Positions 56,099-64,000 of a DNA stretch of 64,000 nucleotides are shown one piece after another (the stretch's first letter is position 1; each line of letters begins with the position of its first letter). The position numbers and the translations under genes are program-made. The notes under the pieces are model-generated. The model worked only from the letters and a program-made list of their open reading frames with translations, did not search any database and was not told the origin of the DNA. The stretch comes from Parietaria judaica. Lineage: Eukaryota > Streptophyta > Magnoliopsida > Rosales > Urticaceae. The stretch covers positions 40,313,201-40,377,200 of the forward strand of contig OX940861.1 of assembly GCA_954871525.1 (NCBI GenBank). Direction: 5' to 3'.

Positions 56099-57667
56099 GT
56101 TTTCACTGACAGTAACATTTTTGTAGACTTTGAATATCGCATTTGCTTTTTGCACTATAGCAATAGGTTCGTACTATTAGCCCAGAGGTTTCACTCCCTT
56201 TATTAATAATATTTGGTATTTTATAATGGACAATAGTTCTTGGGTCGCAACCACTTGCGGAGCCAATCTTTAACGGAGTTTGAGATGACAAATTCCGTGA
56301 AAGAAAAAAAAAACTGATAAACAAGTAAAATTATATTCATATGTCTATCACACCTGGCTCAGTTTGTTATTCTCTTGTTGAAGCTTATTTGTATACACGG
56401 TAATTATACCAATAATTAAAACTTGGTCATGAGTAAAATTCTTGGTAAATATTTTATTAGGGATATTTGTGGTAAAAGTATTTACATATTATAAAAAAAA
56501 AAGTATGATTTATATTCTCATTTTTTAGTGACACAAATTTCCTGCATAAATTTTTTTGTGTAAGTAATTAAATTTTTCTGTTAACTCCTTACTTTGAAGT
56601 TTCACGTGATAACATACGATTTGTTTATGCTTTCCCCTTTTTTTAATCGCGTATGAGTTACAAGAACTTTAAAAAGTTGACAACGAACATTATGTTCTCG
56701 CATAGTAGCCAAAATCTATTCTATAGTACAAAAACTCTTAAGTATTATAAGTCAGGCGTGTCGCCATGGGGTCAAAAGAGAGTCACGGGGTCAAAAGAGA
56801 CCAAAAAAACAAGGGGTAAAAAAAAGTACAAATGTTGGCAAATCAATGTAAGGAGTAAAAATTTGTATTATCAATTTGTAAATTTCCCATCTCTTTCATT
56901 TGATTGATTTATGGGTCTTTTTAACCACTAATTTTGTCTCCTTCATTGGCTATAACTTTTTTGTTGAGAATTATGAGAGAATAATATGACTAAAATCTTA
57001 GATGTTAAATGGCATCTGAAGATGAGCATCCTCAAAGAATGGTTGTGTACTCCTAATACTCACTCACAACTCTATTCATTCAATAGCTGTTTATGAGTAA
57101 TAACATGCATGTTCAAATACATGTCAACACTTATATTAGATTCGAGCAAAGAAAATACACTTGTATTAGATTGGGTAAATAGCAGCCAAAGTACTCTACC
57201 TTTTACATAATAGCATTAGGGCCAAACGTTTCCACTTTTTTTTTTTACGGTGAAAGTTCCCAATGTCATCATATGAGAACGGTTGAAGTTCTCAACAAAA
57301 AAACGTGGCGAAAATACATTTTTCTTCTTCACGATGAAAGCTCTAAATTTCTATCCATGTTGTTAACATAAATGTTACTTTTGGCATACGTACTTGATGT
57401 TTTTTATTTGTAAGTTTTATTACATTTTAGTATCGAACTTAATTATTTTAGTACCAAATTAGAAACATCAAGTACTTATGTTGATTTTAACGTTCTCTGC
57501 GAGCAATATAGTTGGAATTTAATGAGGAAAAATGATAAAATTAGGAACTTTTATTGCAAAAAGAATGAATGGATACTTGATACTTCTGCTACTATTTATT
57601 ATATGATTGGAAACGTTCTGAATGAAGAAAAAAAAAAGAATAACCGGTGAACATGGGACGGATACTC
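56099..57667. other. AT-rich intergenic DNA
   Basis: No gene. A short repeated phrase ggggtcaaaagaga occurs twice near 56768-56800. Confidence 0.5.
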
Positions 57668-57890
57668 ATGGGCGGAACCATGGTGGAAGTTGGGGTGGTT
57701 TAAACCACCCCCTAATTATTATTTGTTTACCATTTTACTTATTTTTTATTTTATTAATGCGAATTTACATAAAATTTACTTTATCTACCCCCAAATTTAA
57801 ACAAAATTTAAATATAATCACCTCAAATATAATATTTGGCAAAAATTTAAATTTAGCCACCCCGAGTTCAATTTCTAGTTCCACCACTGC
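57668..57890. mobile_element. short hAT MITE related to the hAT end at 41475
   Basis: 223 bp, flanked by GGATACTC at 57660-57667 and 57891-57898 (8 bp). Ends ATGGGCGGAACCATGG and (inverted) GCAGTGGTGGAACTAG resemble CAGGGACGGAACTG of the larger element. It contains a further inverted pair (ggtggtttaaaccacc). Confidence 0.8.
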
Positions 57891-59150
57891 GGATACTCGT
57901 TTTTTGACCTATAGGCAACTTTATGTTGTCTTTTCCTAAGTTATGTGGAATTCTCATATATTGTTTCGCAAGTTGTCGTTTTTGCTTTTCTGTATAACTT
58001 AGGTTTTCAACAAATAATCCACAAAATCTGAAAATTTTAAAAAGCGTGCGTTTTTTTTAATGTAATTACAACTTAATTACAACTCTATATTTTTATCAAA
58101 ATGCAATTTACTTTATATTCATATAAAATTACAGTTTTTATCTTATATTAATTTTAAGAATGTATTTAAACCCCTTAGTATTATATAAAATTGTATTTGT
58201 AAGCTATATTTATATATTATTATTATTATTAATATATAAATCATCGATAAACCTTACAAAAAATCCATCGATAAACCGTAAGATGGAGTCATCGGTTTTT
58301 CTCTACAGGTATTTACAACTTTGATAATAAATTAGTGTTTTTGCTTTGGTTTTATTGTATTTTAGAATGTGAACTTTGGATTCCTTGCATTCATAAATTA
58401 AGATTTGGTCATAGCGATCTTGTTCTTAATGAGGTTCTTAATTTGCACAACTAACCTACGCAGAAAGTCATAGAACAATAAATTAATATGTTGCTGGTTT
58501 CCATTTATCGCAGAAATTAGTGGAGATAGAAATTAACTTTGATTTTGATGTTTTACTTACTCAAAAATATTTTTTATTATTTAAATTGAATCTGAATGTG
58601 AAAAATTAATATTCTTATTCCTATTCTACGCGTAATCAATCATAATATGTACGTGTATTTTAATTATAAATTACGTATGTTTTCAAAAATTAGCGGAGAG
58701 ATTTTAGTGTGAATGAAGGATTACAATTAATTAATTATTTATATGCTCCTTCCTCAAGCTGTGCTCTAAGTGCTTAAGAAATGCGTGCCAATTTTTCACT
58801 AATATAATATTACTAGTTATGAAATTTATATTAGATTTATGGAATAAATGTGGCAAACGTCTTTAAAGTTATTCAAAATATCACGGCTAATACTTATATT
58901 TTTAATTGCAATTCCCGTTAATGTTAAGCCATTTGCACAGCCATTTGCACGTATATACCTTAAATTTAACTATTTATTATGAAAGATCTCAAAATGTGAA
59001 AACAAATAAATATTCATTTAAGTTATTCATGTGTAAAAAAAAAGTAATGAAAACTTGTGAGACAGAATCAATCGAAAACACAAAGTTATAAACAATACAA
59101 ATTTTAGGACTTTAGGTTATTTAATCAGTAGAATAGAAAATATGGGAATA
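57891..59150. other. AT-rich intergenic DNA
   Basis: No gene or recognised repeat; about 58240-58290 has a short inverted pair of atcgataaacc phrases. Confidence 0.5.
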
Positions 59151-59155
59151 TGTTG

Positions 59156-59844
59156 TGTTGAGGTCGAAAATCGGCCTCCGCAGTCACGGAGTTACGGGTG
59201 GTGTAATTCCGAGTTTAATTTACCTAAGAGCTCGGGTCTTTCCGTTTAAACTAGATCACGTTGAAAGAGATGAGTGTTTTCGAGACAATGAGTCGGGTTG
59301 TTTGTCGGGTAATCGGGCCTCAGCGGGAAACCTTTTTTCGCGTGTGTATTGGGGGTGCAAAAAATGTGTGATCCATTGTACATGGGCCTTAGCCCTCTAT
59401 TTATAATCAGCTTAGGTATTCAAATCAGTCCTCATAACTGGGCTGTTACAATTGCGTTTGATTCCCTCATAGTGGCCATAATTGCATGGCTGCAATCATG
59501 GGCGTGATTGTCGTCGTCAATTGGCTGGAGCATCGCTTGCGCCGCGCTGATTGTTTTGATTTCGCCTTCGGTCTTATTATCCTCGTCGATGACGATGCGC
59601 CTTGTCGCCGCCCTCATCACTCTCTTTGTTGATTGGCGATGATCTTTGTCGCTGAGGCTTCATCGACAGGGATCATCGCGGCATGCTTCCCCATCGCTGA
59701 GGATCTTCGTCGCTTGGTCAAAAATGGTTGATTGGGCTTGTGAGAGTGTTGGGCCCTCGGCCAATGAGGCCCAAGTTGTTAAACGACAGAGGTAGATTTC
59801 GTCGTAACAATGTAAATTGTCGTAGACGAAATCGTACCTCAACA
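59156..59844 (-). mobile_element. solo LTR
   Basis: 689 bp bounded by TGTTGAGGTCG and CGTACCTCAACA, flanked by the 5-bp duplication TGTTG (59151-59155 and 59845-59849). A TATAAATA box reads on the minus strand, as in the Tat LTRs, so minus orientation is likely. No internal element is attached, so it arose by LTR-LTR recombination. Confidence 0.82.
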
Positions 59845-59849
59845 TGTTG

Positions 59850-60281
59850 CACTTAAGTTATTTTCCTGCAATTTATTGCTATTATAAAATTAAAGCGTTA
59901 AATATAGCTCTCTCTCATTCATCCCCTCCTCTAATAGCCTCTAATCCTCCATATCTCAACATAAATTAATAATAATAATAATAATAATAATTTTTGGCTG
60001 ATATTCATAAAATATTGTGGAATTTTCATATTTATAACAACGACAATTGACAAGGTGATAAGTTCAATGGATGAGAATGCTACAAACATTTATCATCTAT
60101 AACCCAAATTTTATGTGATTTAATAACTTATTTTTACCTTTCCTTCAAGTTTAAACTACCGCAAATTCTTGCAATTATTAGCAAATTAATGTTAATGTGT
60201 AAATACATATGCTAATCAAGACATAGTTGAAAAACGAGTTGAAAGGAAGAGGATCCCACGGGCGAGCAGAACCTCTACAAC
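59850..60281. other. intergenic with an AAT microsatellite
   Basis: AT-rich; (AAT)n at about 59967-59991. No gene. Confidence 0.5.
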
Positions 60282-60867
60282 TAGGGGAAAAACTGGGTAG
60301 GGCACTGGATTTTTTTAGGTACCCGGTACCCGGATCCGGAAACCGGGTATTTGGAAATAGACTCCCGTATCCGGATCCGGAATTCCGGGTACCAAAAATC
60401 CGGGTATCTAGTTTTTGATACCCGGATTTAAAACCCGGTATCCGGTTTTGAAAACCGAATTCGGGTTTGCAACCGGATCCCTTTTTTTTTAAAGTATATT
60501 ATCTCAAAATAAATATTGTCTCATAAATAAAAACATACATCTATTGTCTTAAAATTAAAATGCATAAATAAAACACAGTCTCGCACATCAAGCATAAAAT
60601 AAATAAAAAAAACATTGTAAAATAAAATGGGTCGAATCCTAATCTAAAAGTGAAAAGAAACACTAAAAAAATTAAAGGAAAATAAAATAATAAAAAAAGG
60701 TATTAAACCGGGTACCATGCATCCGGTTTTTAGAATTTTAATACCCGCTACCCTTATCCGGTTTTAATCCGGATACGAGTACTCGGATTTGGAATTCGGA
60801 TTTTGAATCCGAATACTGATTCGGATTCTGAATTTTACTCAGTTTCTGAGTTTTATTTGCACCCCTA
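60282..60867. mobile_element. hAT MITE rich in CCGG palindromes
   Basis: Ends TAGGGGAAAAACTGGG and (inverted) TAGGGGTGCAAATAAAAC. The flanks tctacaac (60274-60281) and ggtacaac (60868-60875) agree at 6 of 8 bases. The interior is full of ACCCGG, ATCCGG and GGATCC motifs, like the MITE at 42839. Confidence 0.72.
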
Positions 60868-61369
60868 GGTACAACAGCCCCAACTAACAGTGCCGCCCGA
60901 CACTCCGACACCTCAGTTTGCTGAGGGTCTAGTCGTAAAGTGCTTTAATCTTTAAATCAACACGGAACGGTCACGAGTTGATTCAAGACTATTACTCGGG
61001 TCGCGGGTACATTTTGGTGAGGACGATTATGAGTGTGGGCTATTGCAAATATCTTAAATTGGTGTGTTATGAGTGATTTTTTGTAAAGATATTGAATTAT
61101 TCAATATTGTAACATGTTGCACTAATGACTAAATCAATAACAAAAAATAATACAATGTAGTGTTATACACAATTAGGTAAAGTAATAACAATCTAAAACC
61201 ATGAGTCAAATAACACAATTTTGATTTGATCGAATATTTGAATATATCCAACATTAATTTCTAAATTGCTTCTAATGAAATACCGACATTTGAGTTTAAG
61301 GACAATAATCCGTTCAATAAATTGAGCATTTTGTTTAGATTATAAGAAACCATACTTTAATAATTAATG

Positions 61370-61400
<31 letters not shown>

Positions 61401-61775
61401 CCTATATTTCTTTCAACTTGTGATGGGTCGACATCGTAATAACAAATCATATTTTTTAATAAATGCATTTTAAATTAAGATTGACAATTTTAGTTTAAAT
61501 TGGTATGAAAGTTGGAGGACAGAGGACTAACAATATGTTAAGTCCAATATTATTTTGACAAGATATAAAGAGTTAGTTAGAATATTCAACATATCAATAT
61601 TATTTCAAGCAAAGAAATAATGGAACGATATTAATGCTAGAAAAAAAAAAAGGAATCAATAAGCTGATGTGAATTGTGGTTCACCCCTTCTCACGAGTAT
61701 ACATTAATTTATTTTATTTATATCTTTATATATATAACTATCTATCTATATATATTCTCTCTTTAAAAGAAAATA
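60868..61775. other. AT-rich intergenic DNA
   Basis: No gene; TA microsatellite at about 61368-61396. Confidence 0.5.
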
Positions 61776-61790
61776 TGAATTTATTTACAT

Positions 61791-62003
61791 TTTTTTTTTT
61801 GAATTGAGTGGCGCTTTTGGTCAAGATTACATGTACTCACATTACAAGATATTTGTCACGGTAAGAACAACCGGCACTATTGGCCGCAGGCACTATCGGC
61901 CAAGATTACATATATTACGCAATTTTTGCGTCTCAAGGGATCGAACCCAAGACCTCATGAAGAGTATTGTAGTGGATTTACCACTAGGCCAAACAAGCTT
62001 GGT
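61791..62003 (-). mobile_element. tRNA-derived SINE with poly(A) and 15-bp target duplication
   Basis: On the minus strand: A box TGGCCTAGTGG (61981-61991), B box GGTTCGATCCC (61937-61947), and a 3' poly(A) (T run at 61791-61800). The duplication TGAATTTATTTACAT flanks it at 61776-61790 and 62004-62018. No ORF. It contains a short duplication (ggcactatyggcc). Confidence 0.92.
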
Positions 62004-62018
62004 TGAATTTATTTACAT

Positions 62019-63477
62019 TTTGATTTGGTTTTATATAAAAAAATTTGAAGCTAAAATCTCGAAAAGTTGGAGTATATATTATTGATACTTGTTTGTCTGA
62101 CGGATCTAAGGTTAAAAACTAGTATTGAAAATATGGATCTTATAATGGATAAGAGCTCAAAATATTCAATATATCCTATGATAGTTTCATATTTGTAGTC
62201 ATTGAAAATTAAACCCGTCGTTTTAATCACATTCAAAACGATTAAGGTCATTTACATTTACACACACACATAACGAGTGAAGAAGAGTTTGCAAGTTTAA
62301 TTTACAGGTGTTACGAAAGCACAAACGGGTATATTGAAGGAGTTTTTGTAAGACTTTAAAAATCGATACTTTGGATAAACTACAAACAAATGACTATACA
62401 CACTCTCAAAAGGGATAATCACGAAAAAAATATTTAAATTTTAACCAAAGCATCCAAAGTCAACAAATGTGAAACAATACATTTTTCCATCCATTTTGTT
62501 CCGTCGAATCGATGCTAAATAGTTGGATAAGTACATAAATGTGTATTTTAATTATTATTTAATAGCACTATGTTAAAAATTGACCAAGATTTGTTGACAT
62601 TAAGTACTTCTTTTGCTATTTTTCCCTCACTTTTGAGTTTTGACCCTTGCTGCTTCAATACTCCTCCGAAATCTCTTCGCGAGATAATAGCAATTTTTAA
62701 CTAACAGCTCACTGTTTTTGTTTTGTGCAAAAAGTGAAGGTTTTCTTAGTTGAAGATCAAATTTGATGGTCAATACATAAAAAAAAAAAACAATACTTAT
62801 TCGAAACGAGAGTTATAGCAAATCGTTCGCGCTTATGGAAAAAAAGAGTTACAGTTGGTATATCGTGAGCATACCGAGGTTTTTAAAACCTCGCACGTAG
62901 CATTTATAAAAATAATTGATATTTAACGGAAAAGTAGAATTTGATACATATAAAAAGTTAACGGGGCTAATCAATACAATAATATCAAAAAGGTAATTAT
63001 GATACAAAATTAAAAATTATTAAGGACAAATTGATAAAATAAAAAAATTCATGAGACAATATGATATAAGTATGATAAAATAAAAGAGGAAAGCAATAAA
63101 AAAAAGTATCAAATAATTTGATAAACTCAAAAGATATTTACTCTAAAATTAAATTTCTTAGTTATTTATCTTATGATCCCTCAAAAAGTTTGCACACAAT
63201 AAAATAAAAACAGTGAGCTGTTAGTTAGAGAAAGCAATACTAAAATATTGACCGACTCTTTACGCAAAAACTTAATGATTAGATTAGGATTAGAATTAGA
63301 ATTAGAATTAGAATTAGAATAGATAGCAACAAAACAAACTTTAGCTTAATCCATTACTATCTATGAGTAGTGAGTGAATGTGAATCAGTAAACTTAATCT
63401 GTAAGAGAATATAAATCCCTATTTTCCCAGTTTGGTGGGTTTCGCGGATCAGACAACCCACCAGTTGTTACGGCCCT
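62019..63477. other. intergenic; possible Mutator terminal repeat relic and a hexanucleotide repeat
   Basis: GGGATAATCACGAAAAAAAT at 62419 resembles the Mutator MITE end at 46158, but no partner end was found. A (TTAGAA)n run lies near 63286-63320. The right part is probably the promoter of the gene starting near 63478. Confidence 0.4.
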
Positions 63478-64000
63478 TTGGAGAGAGAGAAGAAGAAAAA
63501 GGGGGAAAAAAAAAACCCATCTTTTTCGAGTAAGAGAGAGAGAGATGCGATCTCAGTCTCTCATCACATTTCACCAGCACAATCACTGCTGTTATCACTT
63601 CTTCTAAGCTCTAACCACTATCGTTTTGATCCTCATTCACACACTCCTCTTCTCTTCTGCTCCAACAAGGTAGGTACGCGAAAACCCCTCTTTCTTATTT
63701 TGAATTTTGAAGCGACCCTTTTCGGAAATCGCTGCCCTTTCCTCTGGATCTTCCGCATTGTCTGGTTTTTGTCCCAAATCATGATCTGGGTATTGCTTCG
63801 TTTCTCAGATTGGGCCTCTGGGAATTTTTTTGAATTTTTTCAGCTTCGGAAATGGCGTGGGTATTTTGTGACTAGAACTGTGTGTTTGGCTTGCTCTGTG
63901 GAGTATTAGAGGACTGTGGGCTTTAGAGAGAATTGGAATGTTGAGCTTTGGTTGGATCTAGAGAAAAAGAAATGATTTTAGAGAGAACGTTCATTTGTAG
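63478..64000 (+). promoter_or_regulatory. probable 5' UTR exon and first intron of a gene continuing to the right
   Basis: A GA-rich then CT-rich leader (gagagagagaagaagaaa ... ctcttctcttctgctcc) ends at a good donor CAACAAG|GTAGGT after 63669. A T-rich intron-like stretch follows. The long ORF over 63478-63909 crosses this donor and is not convincing coding. No protein can be named. Confidence 0.4.

Noticed and set aside
56653..56907. 84-codon plus-strand ORF
   Set aside because: Lysine-rich, AT-driven, no start context or homologue recognised.
62419..62700. Possible further Mutator MITE
   Set aside because: Only one end resembles the family; no inverted partner or target duplication found.
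63478..63909. 143-codon ORF as a gene
   Set aside because: It begins in a GA-rich leader and runs through a strong splice donor at 63669; more likely 5' UTR plus intron.

Overview
The window looks like nuclear DNA of a eudicot plant. Genes have GT-AG introns, the intergenic DNA is very AT-rich, and the proteins have plant-type relatives: TAF7, a RING-CH E3 ligase, the SEN1-type helicase MAA3, a chloroplast YlmG/YGGT protein and a DUF579 (IRX15-like) fragment. The species cannot be named from sequence alone.

Host genes, left to right: first coding exon of TAF7 (minus, 907-1021); a six-exon RING-CH membrane E3 ligase (plus, 3247-5259); a two-exon conserved plant protein with a mitochondrial-type N-terminus (minus, 8428-9464); a two-exon small signal-anchor protein (minus, 26506-27250); the complete 20-exon MAA3 helicase gene (minus, 28383-36282); an intronless chloroplast YLMG1-like gene (plus, 37201-37848); and a likely 5' UTR at the right edge (63478 onward). 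Broken gene pieces are a PEX22-like first exon inside a Pack-MULE (22030-22137) and a frameshifted DUF579 3' fragment (53102-53449).

Mobile DNA dominates. A young, apparently complete Ty3/gypsy element of the Tat lineage (10007-20942) has 664-bp LTRs with two differences and a 5-bp target duplication. It encodes gag, a zinc-knuckle/protease frame and a pol with two RNase H domains, and it carries an intron-containing antisense ORF. Its protease and pol frames are separated by one UAG in a TMV-type readthrough context. A 4.6-kb Pack-MULE (21580-26135) carries the PEX22 piece and a 2.2-kb array of 20-bp palindrome-containing repeats. A decayed TTF-type hAT element (from 41475) is interrupted by a hAT MITE with perfect 8-bp target duplications. 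Also present are four Mutator-type MITEs, several hAT MITEs, two tRNA-derived SINEs, a TRIM-like mini-retrotransposon, a solo LTR, Copia remnants and two copies of an unclassified 1.2-kb repeat.

The most notable non-coding locus is 49712-51829. Eight box C/D snoRNA-like genes on the minus strand form four A+B pairs. The A/B pair was duplicated first, and then the block was duplicated again together with a Copia gag fragment. Type B carries a 12-bp guide against the conserved 18S rRNA site modified through yeast snR40 and human U32. Type A has an 11-bp match to a conserved 25S rRNA stretch.
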